This document shows, piece by piece, positions 1 through 6,982 of a DNA stretch of 15,085 nucleotides. The notes under the pieces are model-generated. The model was not told where the DNA came from. It made no database searches and saw nothing but the letters and a program-made list of their open reading frames with translations. Made by a program: the position numbers and the translations under genes. Numbering within the stretch: position 1 is the stretch's first letter; every line of letters starts with the position of its first letter. The DNA lies in assembly GCA_041396905.1 (NCBI GenBank), contig JAWKXQ010000031.1, forward strand, positions 1 to 15,085, written 5' to 3'. The stretch comes from JACXVD01 sp020446665 (GTDB lineage Bacteria; Pseudomonadota; Alphaproteobacteria; Sphingomonadales; Sphingomonadaceae).

Positions 1-177
1 CCCAAGCGGCGCACGCGCAAGAAGCCGGAACCTGCCGCCGAGAAGCAGGAAGCCATAGCTGTGGTCGAAGATAACGACGCACCTGCTGCTGAAGAGCAAG
101 CCGCAGAGGTGGAAAGCGAAGCCGCAGATGCTGGCCCGCCCCGCCGTGGTTGGTGGCAGCGCACCTTTGGTGAATAG
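1..177 (+). CDS. rne: Ribonuclease E/G, C-terminal tail (partial)
   Basis: The frame is open from the first base and stops with TAG at 175-177, giving 58 residues. It starts basic (PKRRTRKKPEP), runs through an acidic Ala/Glu-rich linker, and ends in RRGWWQRTFGE. That ending is typical of the C-terminus of alphaproteobacterial ribonuclease E, the endonuclease that starts mRNA decay and rRNA maturation and scaffolds the degradosome. The catalytic S1/RNase half lies outside the window, so the call rests on the tail alone: the disordered low-complexity composition plus the conserved terminal tryptophan motif. Nothing in the tail suggests damage. Confidence 0.72.
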   Translation, partial: PKRRTRKKPEPAAEKQEAIAVVEDNDAPAAEEQAAEVESEAADAGPPRRGWWQRTFGE

Positions 178-185
178 GTTGAACA

Positions 186-219
186 GGCGGGCGGATCATA
201 CTAGGTAAGACCGCCCGTC
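186..219 (+). terminator. Possible hairpin terminator after rne
   Basis: CGGGCGG at 188-194 can pair with CCGCCCG at 211-217 around a 16-base loop, with up to two more pairs outside. It starts nine bases after the RNase E stop, a normal place for a terminator. No T-run follows, so a classical rho-independent signal is not complete. It could act as an mRNA 3' end stabiliser instead. Confidence 0.35.
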
Positions 220-234
220 GACCTCTCAATCTGC

Positions 235-240
235 TATATC
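235..240 (+). promoter_or_regulatory. Possible -10 element placing transcription start at the ATG
   Basis: TATATC at 235-240 lies six bases before the ATG of the nucleotidyltransferase gene at 247. There is no Shine-Dalgarno-like sequence in between. If this is a real -10, transcription would begin at or next to the start codon and the mRNA would be leaderless. No convincing -35 element is visible at the right distance, so the call is weak. Confidence 0.25.
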
Positions 241-246
241 CGGACA

Positions 247-1050
247 ATGCCTTCTCCCCAACCTGTTACAGTCATCATGCTCGCCGCACAACGCAGCGGC
301 GTGGTCAATCCGCTCGCCGAACGTGCAGGCGTTTCGCATAAATGTATCGTGCCGATCTGTGGTCGCCCGCTTGTGGAGCATGTGCTGGACACCATCACGG
401 CACTGCCCGCCATCAAGGAAATCCGCATCTCGCTGGAAGCGGAAGCCCATAATGCCGTTCGTGCGATTGCAGACCAGTTTGCCGATCGCGGCGTGCCGGT
501 CAGCTTTGTCGAGAACGACCTCAACATCGTGGAAAGCGTGCTGAAAGCCGCTGGTAGTGATGAAGGACCCTTCATCATTACGACGGCTGACAATGTCCTG
601 CTGACGCCTGAAGGATTTGAACAGGTCCGCGAAACACTCGCGACGGCCGATGCCACCATCAGCGTCACAACACGCGAAGCGGTCTGGGCTGCACATCCGC
701 AAGGCCAGGCTGGATTCTACGAATTCAAGGATGCGGGCTACGCCAACTGCAACCTCTATGGCATTGCTGGTCCGCAAGCCTTCAAAGCTGCAGAATTCTT
801 TCGCGAAGGCGGCCAGTTCCAGGCCAATCCAAAGCGCCTGCTGCGCGCCGTAGGCCCGTTCAATATCCTTCTGATGAAGCTCAAGCTGGTTACGCTGCCG
901 CAGGGTGTCGCTCGCTTGAGCAGGCGTATGGGTGTAAGCATCAAGCCAGTCATTTTCGCTGATGGCTCCCTCGCCATCGACGTTGATAATGAGCGCACCT
1001 ATGACTGCTGCGAGACCATCCTGAAACGACGCGCTGCGGGAGAGGCCTGA
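247..1050 (+). CDS. MobA-like nucleotidyltransferase (NTP_transf_3 type), copy 1
   Basis: This 267-residue protein has the Rossmann-like layout of small nucleotidyltransferases that activate a phosphorylated substrate with NTP. The N-terminal strand and loop VIMLAAQRSG (about residues 9-18) replaces the usual LAGGxGxR. A lysine (K32) precedes IVPICGRPL, the usual substrate-loop pattern. TTADNVLLT (112-120) sits where the metal-binding aspartate is expected (D115), and IDVDN (244-248) gives late acidic residues. There is no signal peptide. The ATG has no Shine-Dalgarno sequence. The protein is clearly related to the product of 3048-3830. Substrate and nucleotide are unknown: molybdopterin, inositol phosphate and sugar phosphate are all possible. 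The degenerate glycine loop leaves some doubt about activity. Confidence 0.8.
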   Translation: MPSPQPVTVIMLAAQRSGVVNPLAERAGVSHKCIVPICGRPLVEHVLDTITALPAIKEIRISLEAEAHNAVRAIADQFADRGVPVSFVENDLNIVESVLKAAGSDEGPFIITTADNVLLTPEGFEQVRETLATADATISVTTREAVWAAHPQGQAGFYEFKDAGYANCNLYGIAGPQAFKAAEFFREGGQFQANPKRLLRAVGPFNILLMKLKLVTLPQGVARLSRRMGVSIKPVIFADGSLAIDVDNERTYDCCETILKRRAAGEA

Positions 1051-1072
1051 CCCTCGCCCTTTCCGGTGCCCC

Positions 1073-1708
1073 CTATTCCCCGGCCTTGCGCGCCACGCCC
1101 CATTCCATCCAGCCCGCCCAGCGCGGCATTTTTTCGAAATATTCCGCGCCCAGCGGCTCTACGGTGAAGCCTGCCCCGGTAATATTCTCGCCGACGGGGC
1201 GGGTCAGGTGGCAATTGCCCAACAACCGCTTCCACACCGGCTCGATCCGGCGCTGCCATTTGGCAGGTCCCGGATCAGGCGACTTGCCATGCTCAAGGAA
1301 CAGCAAGCGACCACCCGGTTTCAGGATCCGGCGCATTTCGGACAGGACGCGGTCGGTCTCACCCACGGAGCACAGCGTATAGGTGCACACCACCGTGTCA
1401 AAGCGGCCATCCTCGAACGGGATTGCTTCGCCCACCCCTTCACGGATATCGGCTTCCCATCCCTGGGCAGCCGCCCGCGCCCTTGCACCATCGAGCAAGG
1501 CACTATTGGGGTCGATCCCCGCAAAAGAGGTCACCTTGCCGTGGTCATAATGCGGCTGATTCAATCCGCCACCACAACCAAGCTCGAACACGGCCCCTTC
1601 GGCCAGTGGGACGACCTTGGCACGAAGCTCCGAAACTTCCTCCTGCCCGCAGGTCGCAGTGATGACTCTGGAGAGGATTTTTTCCTCGTAGAAATTCTTG
1701 AGCCCCAT
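1073..1708 (-). CDS. Class I SAM-dependent methyltransferase (UbiE/METTL7-like)
   Basis: The 211-residue protein shows the class I methyltransferase motifs in order. Motif I is FELGCGGGLN (about 42-51), followed by the acidic residue in GIDPNS. DTVVCTYTLCSV is the motif II/post-II strand, and RRILKPGGRLLFLEHG is motif III. The DPN and LEHG wording resembles the METTL7-like and phosphatidylethanolamine/thiol methyltransferase branch of Methyltransf_11, but the acceptor cannot be read from sequence. The ATG at 1708 has AGGA eight bases upstream, which supports the start. The gene converges on the first nucleotidyltransferase with a 22-base gap. It diverges from the ATP-grasp gene across 151 bases, so the two may share a control region. 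No membrane segment is seen. Confidence 0.85.
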   Translation of the reverse strand: MGLKNFYEEKILSRVITATCGQEEVSELRAKVVPLAEGAVFELGCGGGLNQPHYDHGKVTSFAGIDPNSALLDGARARAAAQGWEADIREGVGEAIPFEDGRFDTVVCTYTLCSVGETDRVLSEMRRILKPGGRLLFLEHGKSPDPGPAKWQRRIEPVWKRLLGNCHLTRPVGENITGAGFTVEPLGAEYFEKMPRWAGWMEWGVARKAGE

Positions 1709-1859
1709 TTTTCTTTTCCTGATGCCTGCTCCATCTTCACACTAGCGAAAGCAACACATTTGAGAAGACCTGATCCGCACGGCATCTTGTGCATCGGCCT
1801 TCTTCAGCACCGTCACTATCATGTCATTTTCTTAGCTATACGATGCATGCGTTACTCAG

Positions 1860-2894
1860 ATGGAATTGGCCGTGTCACAACCAATCGAACCGCAGCGAAT
1901 TGCAGATGACGCGAAAGAGCGGGTGCGTCTCTTGTTTATGGCCAAACATGCGTTGTTTGGCGGCGGCATGCACCCGGAAGATGGCAACCATGCAATCTAT
2001 CACCATGAAGTGCGCACAACACTCGAAGGGCTTGGCCTCAACCTGACGCTGGCCAACCAGTATGATGTGCTGTTCACCCGACCAGAGGTCGATTTCGTTT
2101 TCCCCTTGCTCAATCGCGGTGGCTTCGTGAATTCGGAGATGCTGATTCCGGTTCTGTGCAACATGCACCGCATCCCCTACCTGGGGGCGATGCCTTTCCT
2201 GCGCGGATTGAGCGATGACAAGTCCGCATCCAAGCTGGTGTGCACCCATGCTGATGTGCCCACCGCACCATGGTTTTGCTATCGCCGTGGCGCGCCGGTG
2301 CTGGAGGCCAACCTACCGCCTTCGCCAGACGGCCGCTGGGTGATCAAGCCCAACGCGTCCTCCGCCAGCTGGGGCATTTCCGATGCATTTGACTGGTTTG
2401 GTGTGACCAATGCCATTGCCGACATCCATGGCCAGGGCCACGATGCCATCGTCGAGCCTTACCTTGACGGCTATGATATCCAGTGCGCCTTTATTACCAT
2501 CCAAAATGAACCCGTCGCTCTGCCGATGCTGTGGTATGAGCGCGAAGACACGCAGAAACTGTGGACCTATTACGAGAAACGCGACCTCGTGCAGAACACC
2601 GAAAAAGCCGCGTTAAAAACCTTCGAAGACCCTGACCTTGCCCCTCGGATCGAGGATATGGCGCGCAGGATCGCCAAGGAGTTCCATCCATTTGATTATG
2701 GCCGCATCGAATTCCGCATGGATCCGAAAACTGGCGATATCAACTTCATCGAGCTGAACCTGAATTGCAATTTGTGGTCGGAAAAGGTCATGGCCAAGGC
2801 CGCCAGCCATGCCGGCTTCAGCCATGCAGACTTGCTTGAAACGCTGCTCGCTGAAAGCTGGCGGCGCAACGGGCTGATCCCGCACGATCAGTGA
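1860..2894 (+). CDS. ATP-grasp ligase, D-Ala-D-Ala ligase-like
   Basis: The protein has 344 residues, slightly longer than typical Ddl. An N-terminal region (about 22-120) holds FVFPLLNRGG, the counterpart of the FxxLHGxxGE substrate segment of D-Ala ligases. An ATP-grasp fold follows: VIKPNASSASWGI (161-173) matches the KP...SSxG ATP-binding loop, IVEPYLDGYDI (197-207) gives the adenine-contact glutamate, and RIEFRMD (282-288) with FIELNLNCN (296-304) supplies the metal ligands E284, E298 and N300. Such enzymes join an acyl phosphate to an amine. The usual Ddl HGxxGED signature is changed, so the substrate is probably not D-alanine. The ATG has no clear ribosome site. GTG at 1872 is an alternative start. 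It is followed on the same strand by a nucleotidyltransferase gene. Confidence 0.8.
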   Translation: MELAVSQPIEPQRIADDAKERVRLLFMAKHALFGGGMHPEDGNHAIYHHEVRTTLEGLGLNLTLANQYDVLFTRPEVDFVFPLLNRGGFVNSEMLIPVLCNMHRIPYLGAMPFLRGLSDDKSASKLVCTHADVPTAPWFCYRRGAPVLEANLPPSPDGRWVIKPNASSASWGISDAFDWFGVTNAIADIHGQGHDAIVEPYLDGYDIQCAFITIQNEPVALPMLWYEREDTQKLWTYYEKRDLVQNTEKAALKTFEDPDLAPRIEDMARRIAKEFHPFDYGRIEFRMDPKTGDINFIELNLNCNLWSEKVMAKAASHAGFSHADLLETLLAESWRRNGLIPHDQ

Positions 2895-3047
2895 GTCCAG
2901 GGTCAGGACCCATTCCCTGCTGGTGATGTGAGCTTGCGATTCGGCGCAAGCGGTTGAAAGACAGAGCAGACCACGCGCATTTTGCAACGTCACCAATACG
3001 TAACAACGCTGGCGCCACGGCAAACAATGGGGCAATAGGCGAGCTTC

Positions 3048-3830
3048 ATGCGAAGCTTCACCACTATCGTCCTGGCAGGGTCGCGTCCCGGGCCTGATCC
3101 CCTCACCGCCGGGACGGGTCTGTCCAGCAAGGCCCTGCTGCCAATCGCCGGTATTCCCATGCTCGCTTATGTGCTGCGCTCGCTGGCCGCCTCGCCGCGG
3201 GTTGGGCGGATCATTGTGATGGCACAGGATGTCGATGCACTTGCCAGTAACCCCGCAATTGCCGCCGCTGCTGAGGTGGAATGGCGTGTATCCCATGGGT
3301 CAATCGCTGATGGAATACACGGTTTGCTGGCAGATACGGATGGCCCCCTCCTCGTCACCAGCGCTGATAATGTGCTGCTGACCTCCGCCATCGTAGAACA
3401 GTTCGTCGCTGCCACGATCGAATGCGACCTCGCCATTGGCATGGTGGAGCGCGAACGGGTGCGGGCGGCGGGTCACTCCACAAAGCGTACATGGCTGGCT
3501 TTCCGTGGCGGCAAATGGTCAGGGGCCAACCTCTTCTGGCTGGGCGGACGGCAGGTGGATTCGTTCGTTTCCTTCTGGAGCGCTGTGGAACAGGATCGGA
3601 AGAAGGGTCTGAGGATCATCGGCGCATTCGGCCCGGGGCTGCTGCTGGGAGCCGTTCTGCGGCTGATGGATATCCACACTTTTGCAAGGCGCGCCGGGCA
3701 ACGTTTTGGACTGGATGCGAGGATCGTGTCACTCGATGCGCCTGAGGCCTGCATTGATGCGGATAAACCGGCTGACCTGCCGGTGATCGAAACGATCCTG
3801 GCTGCGCGTCAGGCCGCCGCCAGCGCCTGA
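3048..3830 (+). CDS. MobA-like nucleotidyltransferase (NTP_transf_3 type), copy 2
   Basis: This 260-residue protein is a relative of the product of 247-1050. The shared landmarks are TIVLAGSRPG at the N-terminus (6-15), SKALLPIAGIPML (27-39) with lysine K28, TSADNVLLT (104-112) with the putative metal aspartate D107, and a late CIDADKPAD segment (235-243) with D237 and D239. GANLFWLGG (159-167) aligns with NCNLYGIAG of the first copy. The GAFGPGLLLG stretch is hydrophobic but short and may be a membrane-facing or substrate helix. A weak GGCGAG precedes the ATG. The stop codon end overlaps the converging kinase gene by 22 bases. The substrate is unknown. Two diverged copies beside one ligase suggest two activation steps or a heteromer (inference). 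Confidence 0.8.
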   Translation: MRSFTTIVLAGSRPGPDPLTAGTGLSSKALLPIAGIPMLAYVLRSLAASPRVGRIIVMAQDVDALASNPAIAAAAEVEWRVSHGSIADGIHGLLADTDGPLLVTSADNVLLTSAIVEQFVAATIECDLAIGMVERERVRAAGHSTKRTWLAFRGGKWSGANLFWLGGRQVDSFVSFWSAVEQDRKKGLRIIGAFGPGLLLGAVLRLMDIHTFARRAGQRFGLDARIVSLDAPEACIDADKPADLPVIETILAARQAAASA

Positions 3831-4504
3831 TCCACAGCCGCCAGCGCAAGGCGCAATTCCTCATCATAGGGTATGGTCGCATCCAGATCGACCAGCGGCG
3901 CGCCGTTGAAGGTGAGTTCCGGCACGGTTTCCACCTTGCGCGCAATCAGGGAGCGGACGTGATCCGGTTTACGCTGCATGGCGGTTTCCAGATCAATATT
4001 CAGCCGCAGCACCAGAGTGGGCCGATATTGCGCCATCTCGGCGTAGAGCGCGCGCTCTTGCTGCTGCATCGCCGCAATGCGGGCGCTGCTGGGCTTGCCC
4101 GCGAGGATCGGCCCGTCATGCAAGCCGGGCACTTCGATCTGCGGATAGCGGTCAGTAACAATCGTCACTCCCGCCCGCCGGCGCTCCAGCAAGCGTTCAA
4201 AGCGCGCACGGCGTTTGCGCGATTTGCGCAAGGCGTATTTCGCGGGGATCAGCCCGGGCACCGCCTCATCCGGTTCGCGCAGCTTGTCGGCAATGGAATC
4301 AAGCCAGCCATGCAGCGCCGGGCCGATCAGCGGCCAGCGGCCAATTGCCCGGCCTTGCTCACCCGATCCAAGCCCGAGATATCCGTGCTCGGCCGGGCGC
4401 GATTTGCGAATATGGTCGAGTATGTCCTGCGACAGGGTGGATTTGCCGGAACCATCACTGCCCACCACCGCAATCAGCGGCGCCAGTTCATTCCCATCCG
4501 GCAC
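3809..4504 (-). CDS. P-loop kinase, thymidylate kinase-like
   Basis: With a GTG start at 4504 the protein has 231 residues. IAVVGSDGSGKST (11-23) is a perfect Walker A loop in the style of thymidylate kinases. TIVTDRYPQ (114-122) carries the DRYP acid/arginine pair that follows the LID-like region in that family. A basic stretch around 93-110 (KSRKRRARFERLLERRR) could form the lid or contact a phosphorylated substrate. True dTMP kinases usually have DRYxxSSxAYQ, which is absent here, so a different nucleotide, lipid or sugar substrate is likely. The start is two bases beyond the upstream ICMT-like stop, with AAGGAA upstream, so translation is probably coupled. A longer open frame beginning inside the upstream gene was not preferred. 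Confidence 0.75.
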   Translation of the reverse strand: MPDGNELAPLIAVVGSDGSGKSTLSQDILDHIRKSRPAEHGYLGLGSGEQGRAIGRWPLIGPALHGWLDSIADKLREPDEAVPGLIPAKYALRKSRKRRARFERLLERRRAGVTIVTDRYPQIEVPGLHDGPILAGKPSSARIAAMQQQERALYAEMAQYRPTLVLRLNIDLETAMQRKPDHVRSLIARKVETVPELTFNGAPLVDLDATIPYDEELRLALAAVDQALAAA

Positions 4505-4506
4505 GA

Positions 4507-5247
4507 TCAGCTCAGTTCCTTGAAGAACCCGATCATCTTGAGCCCGCCAATGATGAAGCGGATCACCACCAGGGCGCCATAGGCATAGACCCAGCCCCAC
4601 ATGTCCTGCGGGATGGCTGCGATATCAAAGCCGAGCCGCGCAAACCAAGTCAGGAATACGGTGGTGGCAAGCAGGAACAGCTTGTTTTGCTCACGCCAGA
4701 TCATGCGCTTCCACCAGAAAGGATATTTCGGGCTGACCCAGCCATGCAGGCGCGGCAGGAGCGAAGGAACATCCTTGGCCCATTGCGTATGGGCGCTACC
4801 GAACTTGCCAGCGAGGAATTCCTCTTCATAGGTCGAGATGCGCTCATAAACGAGCACTGCGATCAGGAACACCAGCGCACCGAAAACCCAGCTGCCTGAC
4901 AGCATGGCGAGGCCTGTAAAATTCACGATCCGCCCGGTATAAAGCGGATTGCGTACCAGGCTGTAGGGGCCGGTCGTATTCAGTTCGGATGCCTCGGCAG
5001 CAACCTTGGCCCGACCAGAGGTGCCGAGCGCAGCCCAGCCGCTGGTGAATACCCGGATCAGCGCGCCCGTGCTGGCGACTGCGAGGGAAACCCAGAACCA
5101 CGCCTTGTCAGCAGCTGCATCAGCGAAAGGCCCAAGATCTTTCGTGCAATAGGCGATGATCGCCGAAATACCGATGACGGTATAGATGTAAGTGCCGCGG
5201 ATAAAGAACAGGCGCTTGCCGCTCCGGGCGAGTTCTTGCTGATACAT
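4507..5247 (-). CDS. Isoprenylcysteine carboxyl methyltransferase (ICMT/PEMT)-family membrane protein
   Basis: With ATG at 5247 the protein has 246 residues. It has several hydrophobic segments: about 18-33, 49-66, 108-134, and two near the C-terminus around 195-235. The family signature GPYSLVRNPLYTG (93-105) is present, followed by the EEEFLAGKFG segment (141-150) and VPSLLP, the usual SAM-binding end of ICMT/PEMT-type enzymes. These proteins methylate lipid or prenyl-linked acceptors at the membrane. Two extra C-terminal membrane helices follow the core. In-frame TTG at 5280 and GTG at 5274 would lengthen the N-terminus, and neither they nor the ATG has a strong ribosome site. It lies between the flippase (upstream) and the kinase (two bases downstream), suggesting one transcript. 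The acceptor is unknown. Confidence 0.8.
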   Translation of the reverse strand: MYQQELARSGKRLFFIRGTYIYTVIGISAIIAYCTKDLGPFADAAADKAWFWVSLAVASTGALIRVFTSGWAALGTSGRAKVAAEASELNTTGPYSLVRNPLYTGRIVNFTGLAMLSGSWVFGALVFLIAVLVYERISTYEEEFLAGKFGSAHTQWAKDVPSLLPRLHGWVSPKYPFWWKRMIWREQNKLFLLATTVFLTWFARLGFDIAAIPQDMWGWVYAYGALVVIRFIIGGLKMIGFFKELS

Positions 5248-5349
5248 GAGACTGCGTGATCCTGAAATATCCACGCTCAAATGCCTGACGTGGATTTCGA
5301 AAGCGCGCCCTTAGCGGGGCAGCCTATGATCCGTCAACCAAATGACCGG

Positions 5350-6915
5350 TCAGGACTCCGCGCCTTGCGGCACAAGGCGCAGCTTGCGTGCCACCTTGCC
5401 CAGTGAAGCCCTGTCCTCCAGCGGCAGCGAAACGCGCAGCGAAGTCCAAATGCACAGCGCCCCAATCATCGCTATAACGGGAATGGCGATTATATCAGGC
5501 AGCCTGCTGGCCAGCATGGCAGCCAGCCCGCCGGTAACCGAAACTGCCGCGACTTTAGCCGCCACAGTCGGGAAACGACTGTCAAACGGGTGAAGCGATT
5601 CCGTCAATGCGAGCTGCACCATGGGTATGGCTGCCATCACGATGATGCCGATTGCCATGGCCAGCGTGATGCCTGTCAGCGGGTCGAAGGGTCCGATAAG
5701 CTGCCAGCCTGCCAAAGATGCGATGATCACGCCCAAAATGCTGGCTGTAATCTGGTGTTTATAGGCTGCGATAACCTGCAGCACTGGCACGGAAATGCCA
5801 AACAGGGCCTCTGCCGCGCGGGCAAAGACCAGGATAGTCACCGCGGCCTGCGCAACCTGTGCCTGGTCACCAAACAGGCTCAGGATAGAGCTGCGACCGG
5901 CTGCGATCACTGTCGCCAGCGGGAAGGCAATCGCCAGGATCAGGCGAATGGCATAGGAATAGATGTCTTTCACCTGCGCGCGATCGGCGCGTTCCGCGCT
6001 GGCTGCAAGCGGGGCCATGACATAGACGAATGCAATCCTCACCAATTGCACCACGCTGGAAAGCTTGCGCGCGATAGTGAACAGCCCCGCAGCCCGCGCG
6101 CCATCTGCGCCGGGAAGGATAAAGTTCAGGATCAAGGCAGGGGCATCACCGAAGATGCGGGCAATCACATTAGACGGCAAGATTGAAATGCCAGCCCAGA
6201 ACGTGTGCTGCGCGGTGTTCCCCCACCAGTTTCCATGCCGCAATTCCGAAAGCTTGTAATAGCGCTGCAGCAAGCGGACGCAGAGTATGGCGGTAATCGT
6301 CAGCGAAATGATATGCGCGAAAAACAGGCCACGCAGCCCGAGTCCGCCAAAGAAGAACAACGTCGCGATGACCAGGCGAATGATCTGTTCCCACACAATA
6401 CGCAGGCGGATTTCCGCACCGAAAACCATCCGCGCGCGCAAGGCCGAAGTGGATATCTCGACAAAGGCCCACAGCGGCAATGTCCAGATAAATAGCTGGA
6501 TTGCCGGTGCCACCAACGCTTCATCGGCCTCTGCCACATTCAGCAGGGGGGCAATGTCATGGGCAAAGTAGGAAATGATGGCCGCAACCAGGATGCACGG
6601 CCCCACCCCCAGTAGCAACGCCGTGCGCAAAGCTTCCGCAGCTTCGGCATCACTGGCTGATTTGGGCACAGTGCGCTGCATGGCGCTGGTCATGCCCAAA
6701 TCGAAGATATTCTCGATCAGGTTCACCGCTGCCCACATCACCGCGTAAAGCCCGTATCCGGCGAGGCCAAACATCAGCACGTAGAGCGGCTGGGCTACAA
6801 TCTCGACCACGGCCCCCATCCGGGCAAGCACTGTCGAGCCAAGACCGCGGGCAACGCGGTGGCTGTCAATTTGCTCGGGAGGATTTGCGCTCTGGCTCAT
6901 GCGGAGCGGACCCAT
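5350..6915 (-). CDS. Oligosaccharide/lipid flippase, Wzx-like (MVF/MOP superfamily)
   Basis: The protein has up to 521 residues and is almost entirely hydrophobic, with about a dozen predicted membrane helices and short charged loops. An amphipathic N-terminus carries ARGLGSTVLARMGAVVEIVAQPLYVLMFG, split here as ARGLGSTVLARMG and the following helix, matching the first helix of polysaccharide biosynthesis flippases. Members move lipid-linked oligosaccharides or other lipid-linked intermediates across the inner membrane. ATG at 6900 (MSQSANPPEQ) is an equally good start, since neither it nor 6915 has a Shine-Dalgarno sequence. It heads the run flippase, ICMT-like, kinase. A glycosyltransferase or polymerase that normally accompanies Wzx is not seen, so the cargo is unclear. 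Confidence 0.85.
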   Translation of the reverse strand: MGPLRMSQSANPPEQIDSHRVARGLGSTVLARMGAVVEIVAQPLYVLMFGLAGYGLYAVMWAAVNLIENIFDLGMTSAMQRTVPKSASDAEAAEALRTALLLGVGPCILVAAIISYFAHDIAPLLNVAEADEALVAPAIQLFIWTLPLWAFVEISTSALRARMVFGAEIRLRIVWEQIIRLVIATLFFFGGLGLRGLFFAHIISLTITAILCVRLLQRYYKLSELRHGNWWGNTAQHTFWAGISILPSNVIARIFGDAPALILNFILPGADGARAAGLFTIARKLSSVVQLVRIAFVYVMAPLAASAERADRAQVKDIYSYAIRLILAIAFPLATVIAAGRSSILSLFGDQAQVAQAAVTILVFARAAEALFGISVPVLQVIAAYKHQITASILGVIIASLAGWQLIGPFDPLTGITLAMAIGIIVMAAIPMVQLALTESLHPFDSRFPTVAAKVAAVSVTGGLAAMLASRLPDIIAIPVIAMIGALCIWTSLRVSLPLEDRASLGKVARKLRLVPQGAES

Positions 6916-6930
6916 AGGGGGAAAGTTACG

Positions 6931-6957
6931 TAAAAGAAAGCACCGGCAGCATTGCCG
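6931..6957 (-). terminator. Probable rho-independent terminator after the DUF808 gene
   Basis: Read on the minus strand, CGGCA (6957-6953) pairs with TGCCG (6948-6944) around a four-base ATGC loop, and TTTCTTTT follows after a few bases. It lies between the DUF808 stop and the flippase start. It would separate the flippase run from the upstream DUF808 gene, though the stem is only five pairs. Confidence 0.45.
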
Positions 6958-6982
6958 CGGGGCAGCCTCAAATTTCGGGGAT

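Noticed and set aside
1814..1842. Promoter with TATACG at 1837-1842 before the ATP-grasp gene
   Set aside because: No -35-like hexamer at a suitable distance; kept out of the feature list as too weak.
1208..1909. 233-residue plus-strand open frame over the methyltransferase gene
   Set aside because: Antisense to a gene with full SAM-methyltransferase motifs and a good ribosome site; no domain seen.
2895..2919. GGGTC-AG-GACCC hairpin after the ATP-grasp gene as a terminator
   Set aside because: The loop has only two bases and no T-run follows; more likely a chance dyad.
4505..4600. Longer N-terminus for the kinase starting at 4600
   Set aside because: It would overlap the ICMT-like gene by about 90 bases and encode an unrelated Trp/Arg/His-rich stretch; GTG at 4504 fits a coupled start.
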